Shown: positions 1-12,479, counted from the stretch's first letter. The stretch: DNA of 53,591 bases from Acidobacteriaceae bacterium (GCA_031296325.1 JARLFY010000032.1:1-53591); one strand, 5' to 3'. Notes: generated by a model from the sequence alone, not told the origin. Numbers and translations: made by a program.

Positions 1-3722
<3,722 letters not shown>

Positions 3723-3791
3723 CCTGAAGACAGTCTACAACTCGTCACTCCATCGGAGGAACAAAACCGAATCGGCTGCGTAATAGGATGC

Positions 3792-4601
3792 ATGGGCGTT
3801 CTGCGGATGATGATTCCGGCGCAGGGGATTCGGCCCCGTCTGAGAGAGATCGGGGGGAGTGCTTGTCGAATTGGCGAGTCGGAGAAGGGTGCAGGCGGTA
3901 GACTTCTGCTGTTGGGCAAGTTCACGGCGTCGGTCGGCGAAGAGAGATTGCCGAAGCTGAGGCGCGAGGGTACTTTGATTCGTTCGCCGCAAGAGGAGGT
4001 CGCGCAGAGGGAGCTGGGCAGTCTGGTGCGACGCTGTGCGGCGGGCGATGGCGAGGCTTGGCGAGAGTTGGTTGGGGCGCAGCATCGGCGGATCTATGCG
4101 ATCTGCTATCGGTTTACCGGCTCAGCGACGGAGGCCGAGGATCTGACGCAGGAGGTCTTCCTGAAGCTGTATCGCAATCTGGCGAGCTTCGACGTGGAGC
4201 GGGGGAGCTTTCAGCCGTGGATTACGGCGATGACGCGGAATCTGCTGGTGGATCACTTTCGTCGAACGCGGCTGGAACGGGCCAGCGACTCGCTGGACGC
4301 GGGATATGCAGGAGACGAGGACGGCGCGACGATGGGAGATCGTCTGGCCGATGCACGACCCTCGCAGGAGACGCTGGCGTCAGGCGCGGAACTTCGGGAG
4401 AGGATTCAGCAGGCGTTGACGCATCTGGCACCGGAGTTACGCGAGGCCGTGATCCTGCGCGATCTGGAAGATATGGACTATCGGGAGATTGCGCAGACGT
4501 TACGCGTTCCCGAGGGAACGGTGAAGAGTCGCATCAGCCGGGGACGCAGGGAACTGGGACGAATCTTGCGACGTATAGAGGGAGAGGGGCAGGTGATCTA
4601 A
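3792..4601 (+). CDS. ECF-type RNA polymerase sigma factor (sigma-70 family)
   Basis: Sigma factor expected to direct RNA polymerase to an extracytoplasmic-stress regulon. Region 2 is clear (IYAICYRFTGSATEAEDLTQEVFLKLYRNL, given here as the DLTQEVFLKLYRNL core, then RNLLVDHFRR). Region 4 has the helix-turn-helix around YREIAQTLRVPEGTVKSRIS. The annotated ATG gives 269 residues, but the first 61 look unlike sigma sequence. A TTG at 3975, preceded by GCGAGGG, would give a normal 208-residue ECF factor starting near IRSPQEEVAQRELG; I think that start is at least as likely. The stop TAA directly abuts the ATG of the anti-sigma gene, so the pair is translationally linked. The gene is divergent from mfd. 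Family call is certain; start is not, and the target regulon is unknown. Confidence 0.93.
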   Translation: MGVLRMMIPAQGIRPRLREIGGSACRIGESEKGAGGRLLLLGKFTASVGEERLPKLRREGTLIRSPQEEVAQRELGSLVRRCAAGDGEAWRELVGAQHRRIYAICYRFTGSATEAEDLTQEVFLKLYRNLASFDVERGSFQPWITAMTRNLLVDHFRRTRLERASDSLDAGYAGDEDGATMGDRLADARPSQETLASGAELRERIQQALTHLAPELREAVILRDLEDMDYREIAQTLRVPEGTVKSRISRGRRELGRILRRIEGEGQVI

Positions 4602-5369
4602 ATGGCAGACCAGAGAGAGTGCGCGCGGTGCGAGGCGATGCTGGCTGAGGCGGTCGATGGGACTCTGCCGACCGCGCAGTTGGCGCAGTTCGAGAGGCAT
4701 TTGGCGGGCTGCGCGAGTTGCAGCGAGAGGCTGGTCGAGGCTCGGCTGGGAGCTGGCTGGATGAAAGAGCTGCAAGCTTGTCCGCCGGAGCCTTCAACCG
4801 AACTGATGGAGCGGATTCTGGCGCAGACTTCGGGGGAGAAGAGGCCTCTCGGCAAGGCGGTGTCCAGGCGTGGCCCCGTGGCGGCGTGGTTTGGCTGGTT
4901 GGAGCAGGTAGTGTTGCAGCCGCGATTGGTGATGACGGCGGCGATGGCCTTCTTCTCGATTGCGCTGACGCTGAATCTTGCCGGGATTCGGGTGCAGGAT
5001 CTGCGGCTGAGTTCGCTGCGGGCGGGGAGCTTGCAGCGGGAGTTCTACTCGGCCAACGTGCGCGTGGTGCAGTACTGCGAGGGGCTGCGCGTGGTCTATG
5101 TGGTGGAGTCGCGGGTGCGCGACTTGCAGGGGGCGATGCAGGACAATGCTCCGGCAGGTTTGCCGACGGGGTTCGAAGAGCCGCAGCCCAAGGCGCAGCC
5201 GGGATCGCCAGCGCATGAACCGGCTGGCCAGCCGGTTCAGAGGCCGCAGTCGCACGGCGTCAGACCAGCGTTTCGTCCAGCGCCGGACTCGGGGATCAGC
5301 CGCCGCAGCGAGTCAGGGCCTCTGGTCGCAGGGATCCTTCGCCGCGCCCAGAACGACAATTACTGCTAG
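4602..5369 (+). CDS. Zinc-finger (ZAS) anti-sigma factor, single-pass membrane protein
   Basis: Likely partner and inhibitor of the sigma factor encoded just upstream. The N-terminal part has the zinc-binding anti-sigma signature H-x3-C-x2-C (FERHLAGCASCSERL) preceded by a CARCEAML segment. A membrane helix spans about residues 108-126 (VMTAAMAFFSIALTLNLAG), followed by a roughly 130-residue extracytoplasmic part ending in a Pro/Gln/Ser-rich tail. The last residues (LRRAQNDNYC) and the stop are encoded by a reversed copy of repeat A (5326-5360), so the original C-terminus was probably different or shorter. No gap separates it from the sigma gene, and the next gene starts 72 bp downstream in the same direction. 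Binding to the sigma factor is inferred from motif and position. Confidence 0.88.
   Translation: MADQRECARCEAMLAEAVDGTLPTAQLAQFERHLAGCASCSERLVEARLGAGWMKELQACPPEPSTELMERILAQTSGEKRPLGKAVSRRGPVAAWFGWLEQVVLQPRLVMTAAMAFFSIALTLNLAGIRVQDLRLSSLRAGSLQREFYSANVRVVQYCEGLRVVYVVESRVRDLQGAMQDNAPAGLPTGFEEPQPKAQPGSPAHEPAGQPVQRPQSHGVRPAFRPAPDSGISRRSESGPLVAGILRRAQNDNYC
5326..5360 (-). repeat. Repeat A copy forming the 3' end of the anti-sigma gene
   Basis: Read on the minus strand this is TTGTCGTTCTGGGCGCGGCG followed by AAGGATCCCTGCG, matching the intergenic repeat A pattern TTGTC-ATTCTGAGCG-n-GCGAAG-ATCCC-GC seen at 15594 and elsewhere. It encodes the C-terminal GILRRAQNDN peptide of the anti-sigma factor on the plus strand. 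Confidence 0.7.
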
Positions 5370-5441
5370 GTCGTGCTTTCAGCTTCTGGATCTGCATTTG
5401 AGAGTGGGATTTTGATTGGAAATACTGGAAAGGAATTTGGC

Positions 5442-6686
5442 ATGAACTGCGTCAATCATACGGATCGGGAACGGGTTGCCTTCTGCCAGCACTGCGGCAG
5501 GCCGCTGTGCGAGGAGTGCGTACGCAGGACGGGGAGCGCGGTCTTCTGTGAGGGCTGCTGGAGTCCACGTGTGGGAGCGACGGCGCAGTCCGGGCGTCCG
5601 GGCTATCCGTCTCCCGCAGCCTACGCGCCGGTGGGTTCAGGCGAGCCGAGTCCCGGTCTGGCTGCGCTGCTGGGATTTATTCCCGGCGTGGGGGCGATGT
5701 ACAACGGCCAGTATGTGAAGGGGATCGTACACCTGATCGTCTTCGTAATGCTGGTTGCGCTGGCCGACGAGTGTGACTATTGCGGCATCTTCGTCTTTGG
5801 CTGGATCTGCTATATGGCCTTCGACGCCTACCACACGGCCTGCGCGCGGCGCGACGGGACGGCTCTGCCCAATCCCTTCGGCTTCAACGATCTTGCAGAG
5901 AGGGTGGGGTGCGGTCGGGGCTGGTCGGGATCCGCGCAGGCGGGCGGGGCAGGAGAGACCGCTGCCAGTGGGCCTGTTGCGAATGACTCTGGCGCGGTTT
6001 CGGATGGAGCGGCTTCTACTCCGACAGCCGCTGGCTCTTCGCCTTACGCCAGCGCGCCGTCTTCTGGCACTACGTCGCCTTACACTACCGAAACAATGGG
6101 GAATCCAATGCCGCCTTGCAACGATGCCTTCGTGCCTTACTCTCGCCGCTTTCCCACCGGAGCGCTTCTTCTGATCGTGCTGGGCGTGATCTTTCTGGTG
6201 GGCAATATGAACCTCTTTCGCTTCTTCCACCACGCCATCTTCGGGCCAGTGGTGCTGATCGCCTTTGGCGTGTGGATCTTCGTCCATAAGATGATTGGCG
6301 ACGGCATGGCGATCGAGAACGATGGGACGGAGTTCTATCGCTGGCGGCTGGCGAGCGCGGTTCGCAGTTCGTTCTGGGTGATTCTGGTCGGGGTAATCTG
6401 GCTGCTGGATGTGCTGCACATTCTGAGCTGGTCGCATAGCTGGCCGCTGTTCTTGATCGGGGCTGGCGTGGCGCAGCTCTTTCGCCACGCAATGCTGGGC
6501 GGAGCCGGGAACGATGTGTCGCCGGGCAATGTGGGGGGTGCTGGGCAACCCGACGGCTCGGCTGCACCGAATCCTGGCTCGGAACTGGTTCCCCGCGATC
6601 CTTCGCGAGCGTCCTTCAGCGGGGATGCACTCAATAACGACACGCGCGGCGATGGCAGTACGCGTGGCGATCAGGAAGGTAGGTAG
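5442..6686 (+). CDS. B-box zinc finger / TM2-like / LiaI-LiaF-like membrane protein
   Basis: The start ATG at 5442 has AAGGAA seven bases upstream; a longer frame from 5373 is less likely. The 414-residue product begins with a B-box-like zinc finger (CVNHTDRERVAFCQHCGRPLCEEC, shown here as CQHCGRPLCEEC, then CEGCW). A hydrophobic pair typical of TM2 proteins follows (LLGFIPGVGAMYNGQYVKGI, then FGWICYMAFDAYH). After a Ser/Thr/Gly-rich linker (about residues 170-240) come two LiaI/LiaF-type transmembrane modules (GALLLIVLGVIFLVGNMNLF; SFWVILVGVIWLLDVLHIL). Such modules occur in cell-envelope stress proteins (LiaF, PspC relatives). The stop lies 3 bp before the next ATG, so the two are coupled. 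I infer a role in sensing or buffering envelope stress downstream of the sigma/anti-sigma pair; no biochemical function can be read from sequence. Confidence 0.8.
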   Translation: MNCVNHTDRERVAFCQHCGRPLCEECVRRTGSAVFCEGCWSPRVGATAQSGRPGYPSPAAYAPVGSGEPSPGLAALLGFIPGVGAMYNGQYVKGIVHLIVFVMLVALADECDYCGIFVFGWICYMAFDAYHTACARRDGTALPNPFGFNDLAERVGCGRGWSGSAQAGGAGETAASGPVANDSGAVSDGAASTPTAAGSSPYASAPSSGTTSPYTTETMGNPMPPCNDAFVPYSRRFPTGALLLIVLGVIFLVGNMNLFRFFHHAIFGPVVLIAFGVWIFVHKMIGDGMAIENDGTEFYRWRLASAVRSSFWVILVGVIWLLDVLHILSWSHSWPLFLIGAGVAQLFRHAMLGGAGNDVSPGNVGGAGQPDGSAAPNPGSELVPRDPSRASFSGDALNNDTRGDGSTRGDQEGR

Positions 6687-6689
6687 AGT

Positions 6690-8291
6690 ATGGCGAGCTA
6701 TCCACCACCACCTCCGCCGTACGATCCTCGGGATCAGCGGCGGTTCTATCGCGATCAGGCGCGGGCGCAGCGAGCGGCCTGGCGCGCGCATATGCAACAG
6801 GTTAGCTTCCAGATGCGCAGGATGCGTCGAGGCTCGATTCTGGGGCCGCTTCTGCTGATCGCTGCGGGCGCAGTCTTCTTTCTGCTGGAGATTGGGCGAA
6901 TCAACTCGGCTCGCTTCTGGACTCTGTACGGACACTGGTGGCCGCTGCTACTGGTTGCGGCGGGCGTTGTTCTGCTGGCGGAGTGGGCCTTCGATCAATA
7001 CCAACTGCGCGATCCTCAGCGCACGCCCTATCGGCGCGTCGTGGGCGGCGGAGTCATTACGATCTTGCTGATTCTGGGACTGGTGGGAGCGGTGGAACGG
7101 CACATCGCCGCAGGAGAGAGATGGGACAACGGCGGCTGGCACTTCGCCCCGGAGAATCTGGACGAACTGCTGGGCGACAAGCACGAGAGCGACCAGACGC
7201 AGGATCTTGCGCTCGCTCCCGGCGGCTCGCTGAACGTGGTCAACCCGCGCGGCGATGTGACGGTCAACGGCACAAGCGACGATGGGCGCGTCCACATCAG
7301 CATTCATCGTCAGGTCTACGCGCAGTCGGACTCGGAGGCCGAGAGCAAGGCTGCGCTGTTGGTGCCGACTACTTCTTTTAGCGGGATGACGATGACGATC
7401 ACAGAGCCATCGCAGGAGGGAGCGCGCACCGATCTGGTGCTTACGGTTCCCGCAGCGACGGCGACCAGCGTTCTTGCCAACCACGGCGACGTCCACATCG
7501 CGTCGATTAAGGCTCCGGTGTGGGCGACGTCCAACCACGGCGACATTGACCTTTCGGCGATCACCGGATCGGCTATGGTGCGCATCAACAATGATGGCTC
7601 GTCGATAACGGCGCACAGTCTGGGCGGAGGAATCGAGATTCAGGGGCGCGGTCAGGAGTTGGCGCTGACCGAGATCGTTGGGCCGGTAACGATCTCGGGC
7701 GATTTCTTTGGGGCCACGCATCTGGCGCATATCAACGGGGCGATTCACTTCCACACCAGCCGCGCCGAGTTTCAGGCGGCGCGATTGGATGGCGAGGCGG
7801 AGATCGGCCCCAATCCCGACCTGACGGTGGATCAGGCGGTTGGGCCGCTGGTCATGAATACGAGGAACCACAACGTCCGACTGGATCGCATCGCCGGAGA
7901 TGTCTCGGTCAGCGATCGCAATGGGTCGATCGACCTGACGGCTGCGCCGCCGATGGGAGCGATCAATCTTCAGGACGGCAATGGTTCGGTCAGCCTGATT
8001 CTGCCGGAGCGTGCGGGCTTCTTCGTGCAGGTCAATACGACCAATGGAGAGATCAGGACGGGCTTCCCGCTCTCGATCCAGGGCGGAGAAAATCACAAGA
8101 GCGTTAATGGAGAGGTGGGATCGGGTGGCCCGCAGGTTCGTATCACCACCTCCAACGGGGACATCTTGTTTCATCCGGGAGTGGTTCAGCCGCTGTCAAC
8201 GACTCCTGCGGCGACGCCGATCCTGACCCTGGCTCCGCTTCGGCCTGACCACGCGCTGCACGTCGGCAAGGGAAAGGCTGAAGGGCGGTAG
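6690..8291 (+). CDS. LiaF-like TM plus DUF4097 beta-helix-like envelope protein
   Basis: A 533-residue protein. The N-terminus is Pro/Tyr/Arg-rich and cytoplasmic (about residues 1-50). A LiaI/LiaF-type transmembrane pair follows (GSILGPLLLIAAGAVFFLLE and HWWPLLLVAAGVVLLAEWAF), then a third hydrophobic segment (GGGVITILLILGLVGAVE). From about residue 185 a DUF4097-type domain runs to the end, with repeated short beta turns such as LNVVNPRGDVTVNGTSDDG, ANHGDVHIASI, TSNHGDIDLSAI, NRNGSIDL and TSNGDILF. The domain probably lies outside the membrane. It starts 3 bp after the preceding stop, consistent with one transcript carrying sigma factor, anti-sigma factor and two LiaF-like proteins. The end of the operon is near 8291; ftsZ follows after 237 bp. 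Confidence 0.82.
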   Translation: MASYPPPPPPYDPRDQRRFYRDQARAQRAAWRAHMQQVSFQMRRMRRGSILGPLLLIAAGAVFFLLEIGRINSARFWTLYGHWWPLLLVAAGVVLLAEWAFDQYQLRDPQRTPYRRVVGGGVITILLILGLVGAVERHIAAGERWDNGGWHFAPENLDELLGDKHESDQTQDLALAPGGSLNVVNPRGDVTVNGTSDDGRVHISIHRQVYAQSDSEAESKAALLVPTTSFSGMTMTITEPSQEGARTDLVLTVPAATATSVLANHGDVHIASIKAPVWATSNHGDIDLSAITGSAMVRINNDGSSITAHSLGGGIEIQGRGQELALTEIVGPVTISGDFFGATHLAHINGAIHFHTSRAEFQAARLDGEAEIGPNPDLTVDQAVGPLVMNTRNHNVRLDRIAGDVSVSDRNGSIDLTAAPPMGAINLQDGNGSVSLILPERAGFFVQVNTTNGEIRTGFPLSIQGGENHKSVNGEVGSGGPQVRITTSNGDILFHPGVVQPLSTTPAATPILTLAPLRPDHALHVGKGKAEGR

Positions 8292-8528
8292 GTTGCCCGC
8301 CTCCTGATGTGCGGTCGTGTTTTAGCGTGTAAATCGTCTGTGTGAAAAAATAGAAGTATCCAGTGTGGTTCCTTTGCGGAGATGTGGGTTTCAACCCATG
8401 GCTGCGAATGCAAGAATTGAGCGTGTCTAAGCTGTTTTCGGCAGGACGCAGCCGTTTACAGCGGGAGACAGAGCCATTTTCCGCAAAACATCGCATTGGT
8501 ACGCTGAAACTACGAGGGAGCAGCAGGC

Positions 8529-10277
8529 ATGTCCGACAACGCAGAGGATCTCCGCATTCGCTATCAGGACGACGCACCGCACGGAGCGCGCATCAAGGTG
8601 ATTGGCGTGGGCGGAGGCGGGAATAACGCCGTCAACCGCATGATCGCGGCAGGGGTCGAGGGCGTCGAGTTCATCAGCGCCAACACGGATGTGCAGGCGC
8701 TGCAACTGTCGAACGCTGCGATCAAGCTACAGCTTGGGGTGAAGCTGACCAGCGGGCTGGGCGCGGGAGCCAACCCCGACATTGGACGGCGCGCCGCGCT
8801 GGAGGATTCCGACAAGATCATTGAGGCGCTGGAGGGCGCAGACATGGTCTTCGTCACGGCTGGATTGGGCGGAGGAACCGGCACGGGCGCGGCTCCGGTG
8901 ATCGCCAGTCTGGCCAGCGAGATGGGTGCGTTGACCGTCGCTGTGGTTACGCGACCGTTTGCCTTCGAGGGCAAACGACGCATGATGCAGGCCGAACGAG
9001 GTATGCAGGAACTGCTGGACTCGGTCGACACGCTGATTGTGATTCCCAACGAAAAGCTGCTGGCGGTGGCCAAGGACGCAGGATTCTTCGAGAGCTTCCG
9101 CATTGCCGACGATGTGCTGCGTCAGGGCGTGCAGGGAATCTCCGACATTATTACCATTCCCGGCGTCATCAACCGCGACTTCGCCGACGTGAAGACCACG
9201 ATGGCGGGAATGGGCTATGCGGTGATGGGAACGGCGACGGGTACGGGAGAGAATCGCGCGATGGATGCGGCTCTGGCGGCGATGGCATCGCCCCTGCTGG
9301 AGGCCGGAGCGATCGACGGCGCGCGAGGCATTCTGATCAACATTACCGGGTCGAGCAGCCTGCGCCTGTGCGAGGTCAATGAGGCTTCGACGATCATTCA
9401 GAACTCGGCGCACGAGGACTGCAACATCATCTTTGGCGCGGTGCAGGACGAGCGCATGGGCGACGAGGTGAAGATTACCGTCATCGCCACGGGATTCCGT
9501 CAGGAGATGCCCGATCGCCGTGCGCGGATGCTGGCCGAATCGACCCTGCTCTCCTGCGACGACGAGGTTCCAATTCGTGGGCGAGGCTATGCGTCGCACC
9601 GGGACGAGGCTGCTCCGCAATTCGCCAGCGAGGTGCGCGAGGATCAGCAGAGACGAGCGGTTGAGACGCGTCCGACCACAGAGACTGGCTCGGGGTTTAT
9701 TGCGGAGGCGATCTCCAGTGGGCCGGTCTCTGCAACGCCGTTTGAGCCTGAAGCGGGTGCGTCTGGCTCTACGGGGAGCGCAGTCGCTGTGCAGGCTCAC
9801 GCCGCGAACGCGATGGGATGGAGCTATGAGGCCGATGACGATGTGGCTCCCGAGATGGAGTCGGAGTCGCAGGGCGAGATCGAGGTGAGCCGCTACGCTG
9901 CCGACGAGATTGCCGAGGAAGAGCTTACGCGCGACGAGGAAGTGGAGTCGCAGTTCGCGCCCGCCCGCCAGTCGACCGAGCGGTCGCGTGGGCGGGAGCT
10001 GATTCCAGTTCCCGCATCGGTCTTTGACGATGAGTTCTTCCGCAGCTCAAACCGTCCGGAGCCGGTCGAGGAACCGAGGGCCGAGGTGCGTGAGCCGGAG
10101 ATGCGTGGCGTTCGCTACAGCAGCGTCCAGCCCAGCGTCGAAGCTCAGCCAGCCACGCCATATGCCGTAGAACCCGAGCATGCGGCTCGTCTCTTTGCCG
10201 GGGCGAGCGCCTCTCCGGTGCAGCCGGTGGAGAACGATGAACTGGACATTCCCGCGTTCCTGCGCCGGAACCATTGA
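8529..10277 (+). CDS. ftsZ: Cell division GTPase FtsZ with long acidic C-terminal linker
   Basis: Tubulin-like GTPase that forms the Z ring. The nucleotide-binding core spans about residues 20-325: [16 protein letters not shown], the tubulin signature [11 protein letters not shown], and [23 protein letters not shown] region (seen as [15 protein letters not shown]). Total length is 582 residues, about 200 more than usual. The excess is a Glu/Pro/Ser-rich linker (about 330-568) ending in a conserved-looking C-terminal peptide, [11 protein letters not shown], the expected docking site for FtsA/ZipA-type partners. The start ATG lies after GAGGGAGCAG. ftsQ, ftsA and mur genes are not adjacent: the gene sits between an envelope-stress operon and dnaA, outside a dcw cluster. 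The 3' end faces that of dnaA. Confidence 0.96.
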   Translation: MSDNAEDLRIRYQDDAPHGARIKVIGVGGGGNNAVNRMIAAGVEGVEFISANTDVQALQLSNAAIKLQLGVKLTSGLGAGANPDIGRRAALEDSDKIIEALEGADMVFVTAGLGGGTGTGAAPVIASLASEMGALTVAVVTRPFAFEGKRRMMQAERGMQELLDSVDTLIVIPNEKLLAVAKDAGFFESFRIADDVLRQGVQGISDIITIPGVINRDFADVKTTMAGMGYAVMGTATGTGENRAMDAALAAMASPLLEAGAIDGARGILINITGSSSLRLCEVNEASTIIQNSAHEDCNIIFGAVQDERMGDEVKITVIATGFRQEMPDRRARMLAESTLLSCDDEVPIRGRGYASHRDEAAPQFASEVREDQQRRAVETRPTTETGSGFIAEAISSGPVSATPFEPEAGASGSTGSAVAVQAHAANAMGWSYEADDDVAPEMESESQGEIEVSRYAADEIAEEELTRDEEVESQFAPARQSTERSRGRELIPVPASVFDDEFFRSSNRPEPVEEPRAEVREPEMRGVRYSSVQPSVEAQPATPYAVEPEHAARLFAGASASPVQPVENDELDIPAFLRRNH

Positions 10278-10290
10278 AATCAGGCAGGTT

Positions 10291-10310
10291 CACTTTACGA
10301 AAGTGTTTCT
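10291..10310 (+). terminator. Weak hairpin after ftsZ
   Basis: CACTTT and AAAGTG form a six-pair stem followed by TTTCT, 13 bases after the ftsZ stop, in the 61-bp gap between the convergent ftsZ and dnaA genes. The stem is AT-rich and short, so efficiency is doubtful. Confidence 0.4.
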
Positions 10311-10338
10311 AGAATTACGCTGGCCCGGATTCAGCACG

Positions 10339-11763
10339 CTAGCTTAGCGTCTCCATCAGCTTGTTGACTGTGCGATTCAGATCCTTGTCTCCGCGTCTCT
10401 GTTCGTCAATCTTGCCGATCGAGTGCATCACGGTGGTGTGGTGCTTTCCGCCGAACTGTCGCCCAATCTCCGGCAGCGAGGCCTCGGTCAACTGCTTGGC
10501 CAGATACATCGCAATCTGCCGCGGCACCACGATCTGCCGCGAGTTGCTCTTCTGCTTCAACTCCGCCACGCGCATCCCAAACTGCTCCGCCACGGCCCGC
10601 TGAATCGCGTCAATCGTGATCTTGCGCACCTGCGTGTCGATGAACTGCTTCAGGCACTGCTGCGTGACGGCCAGCGTAATCTCCACGCCGTGCATCGAGC
10701 ACCATGCGATCAGACGCACCAGCGCTCCCTCCAACTCGCGCACATTGGTTCGCACGTTCGAGGCGATAAACAGAGCAACGTCGGTGGGAAGCTGCGTCTG
10801 CTCACTCTCCGCCTTCTTCTGCAAGATCGCGACCTTGGTCTCCAGATCCGGCGGCTGAATGTCGGCGATCAGACCCCACTCAAAGCGCGAGCGAAGACGA
10901 TCTTCAAAGTCGGCCAGCTCTTTCGGAGGCCGGTCGCTGGCAATCACAATCTGCTTGACGCTCTCGTGCAGCGCATTGAAGGTGTGGAAGAACTCCTCCT
11001 GGGTGCGCTCCTTGCCTGCCAGAAACTGAATGTCATCGATCAACAACACGTCCACGGTGCGGAACTTGTCGCGGAAGCTGGTCATCTTCTGGTAGCGCAC
11101 ACAATCGATCATCTCGTTGGTAAACTTCTCGCCGCTCACGTAGCAGATCGACGAGTGAGGCTGTCGCCGCTTCACATCGTGCCCGATGGCGTGCATCAGG
11201 TGCGTCTTGCCCATTCCCACCCCGCCGTACAGAAACAGCGGATTGTAGGCCTTGCTGGGGCGTTCTGCGACGGCCTGCGCGGCGGCCATGGCAAACTGGT
11301 TTCCGTTGCCAATCACAAACGCATCAAACTGGTAGCGCGGGTTCAACTGCGAGGCCGTGTTCCAGTCGAAGCGCGACTGTTCCGGCGAGGGTCCCACCGG
11401 AGCCGAACCGTTTGTCCGCCGTGCAATCGGAGCATTCGAGTTCTGCGTCGAGACGGGAGCAAACCCTCCGTCCTCGCGCACGCGCGGCGCACTGGGATCC
11501 TTCTCGGGAGTGGTAAAAGTCACCGTCTCGATGTCCAGAGCGAGGTTGTCGATCGCCTCCTGAATCAGATCCGCGTACTTCTCGCCCAAGTGCTGAAACT
11601 CTGCCGAAGGAATGCGCACATACAGCGTCTTTCCCTCCACATGCGAGAAGCGCGTGGGCTTCAGCCAGGTCTCGTACGACTGGCGATTGATCTTCTTCTC
11701 CAGCGCAGCGAGAATGCGGACCCATTGATTCAAAACTGCGGTGGCTGTGGGGACGAATGACAT
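10339..11763 (-). CDS. dnaA: Chromosomal replication initiator DnaA
   Basis: AAA+ ATPase that binds DnaA boxes and opens the origin. At 474 residues the length is normal. Domain I (about 1-90) has WLKPTRFSHVEGKTLYVRIP. A variable linker rich in Asn, Ser and Pro follows. Domain III starts near 140 (NPRYQFDAFVIGNGNQFA) with Walker A GGVGMGKTHLMHAIG and the DVLLIDDIQFL Walker B. Domain IV ends with the DnaA-box-binding helix-turn-helix containing GKHHTTVMHSIGKI. The ATG at 11763 is preceded on the mRNA by AAGGAA directly after a small hairpin (11780-11796). The gene diverges from rpmH, the classical arrangement at many bacterial origins. Its coding strand is G-rich, unlike the rpmH-side genes. 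Confidence 0.98.
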   Translation of the reverse strand: MSFVPTATAVLNQWVRILAALEKKINRQSYETWLKPTRFSHVEGKTLYVRIPSAEFQHLGEKYADLIQEAIDNLALDIETVTFTTPEKDPSAPRVREDGGFAPVSTQNSNAPIARRTNGSAPVGPSPEQSRFDWNTASQLNPRYQFDAFVIGNGNQFAMAAAQAVAERPSKAYNPLFLYGGVGMGKTHLMHAIGHDVKRRQPHSSICYVSGEKFTNEMIDCVRYQKMTSFRDKFRTVDVLLIDDIQFLAGKERTQEEFFHTFNALHESVKQIVIASDRPPKELADFEDRLRSRFEWGLIADIQPPDLETKVAILQKKAESEQTQLPTDVALFIASNVRTNVRELEGALVRLIAWCSMHGVEITLAVTQQCLKQFIDTQVRKITIDAIQRAVAEQFGMRVAELKQKSNSRQIVVPRQIAMYLAKQLTEASLPEIGRQFGGKHHTTVMHSIGKIDEQRRGDKDLNRTVNKLMETLS

Positions 11764-11779
11764 ACTGATTCAATTCCTT

Positions 11780-11796
11780 CTTGGATTTTTTCCAAG
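11780..11796 (-). promoter_or_regulatory. Hairpin in the dnaA leader next to the ribosome binding site
   Basis: CTTGGA-TTTTT-TCCAAG is a perfect six-pair inverted repeat. On the dnaA mRNA the stem ends immediately before AAGGAA, ten bases upstream of the ATG. It could modulate ribosome access to dnaA, but this is inference from position only. Confidence 0.35.
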
Positions 11797-12092
11797 TATT
11801 TTTTTGATCCGAGATAACCTTGCAACCCGAACTCTTTGAAAACAACGACCACGAACAAACGGAAAGACTGCGCAATAAAAGGAGAAAAATAACAAAAAAA
11901 CAGGAACAATAATCCCGCACCGCCCATAAAGGTGTGTGGAAAGGTGGAGCAATTTGCTGGAGGTCTCCGCGCTGACATCCAAGCCTCGGCGCGAAGAAAA
12001 ACGACCATGCCGACCAAAGCGAGATTCACAGAACGTAAAAACCAACTTTGGTAAGCGGGTTTGATGGTAGCACGTATTTCAAGCCTGTTTTC

Positions 12093-12119
12093 AACCGATT
12101 TTTAGATTAAAATCTGGTT
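12093..12119. repeat. AT-rich imperfect palindrome between dnaA and rpmH
   Basis: The left arm AACCGATTTT and right arm AAAATCTGGTT pair with a single bulged base around a TAGATT centre. It lies in the most AT-rich part of the dnaA-rpmH gap, so it might be part of a duplex-unwinding element or a regulator site. Confidence 0.45.
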
Positions 12120-12323
12120 GCACCATTCCTTGTGAAGAATCCTCCCGTGCGCCCTCCACGGCCCGTCTTTTGCTCGAAAAATCGCACCCAAAGCTCTCCC
12201 AGCCAACTTTTATCCTCCGCAGCCAGCTCTGCTCAGGTATACTGAGAGACTGTTGCCCCAGCACTTCTCGACAAGAGCGAGCTGTGGAACCTTTTCAACA
12301 AGATCGAAGCAGGAGCCGAATCA

Positions 12324-12479
12324 ATGCCGAAGCGTACCTTCCAACCGAACCGCCGCCACCGTGCCAAGACCCACGGGTTTCTTACCCGCATGAAGACCAA
12401 GGCCGGCGCCGCCGTTCTCAGCCGTCGACGCGCCAAGGGCCGTCACAAGATCGCCGTCAGCGCAGGCTTCCGCGACTAG
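12324..12479 (+). CDS. rpmH: Ribosomal protein bL34
   Basis: A 51-residue, very basic protein of the large ribosomal subunit. It reads [20 protein letters not shown], then [20 protein letters not shown], and ends [11 protein letters not shown], the full L34 pattern. The ATG at 12324 follows a GGAG run (CAGGAGCCGAATCA). A longer overlapping frame starting at 12170 is a shadow. A 10-pair hairpin lies just after the stop (12491-12532), and a repeat A copy separates the gene from rnpA, which normally follows within a few bases. In many bacteria rpmH and rnpA are co-transcribed; here each probably has its own transcript end or start. Confidence 0.97.
   Translation: MPKRTFQPNRRHRAKTHGFLTRMKTKAGAAVLSRRRAKGRHKIAVSAGFRD

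Larger units (their letters stand above)
11764..12323. other. dnaA-rpmH intergenic region, candidate replication origin or promoter region
   Basis: This 560-bp gap between divergent dnaA and rpmH has two AT-rich segments (about 11765-11910 and 12060-12120) and holds no convincing gene. I looked for DnaA boxes (TTATCCACA) and found only partial matches: TGTGGAAAG near 11935 and TTATCCTCC near 12210, each about 7 of 9. An imperfect palindrome lies at 12093-12119 and a smaller one at 11780-11796. TATACT at 12238-12243 could be the -10 element for rpmH, but no good -35 is visible. Position supports an origin; the boxes do not prove it. Confidence 0.35.

Noticed and set aside
11930..12215. DnaA boxes TGTGGAAAG and TTATCCTCC
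   Set aside because: Only 7 of 9 matches and not clustered; insufficient to call an origin.
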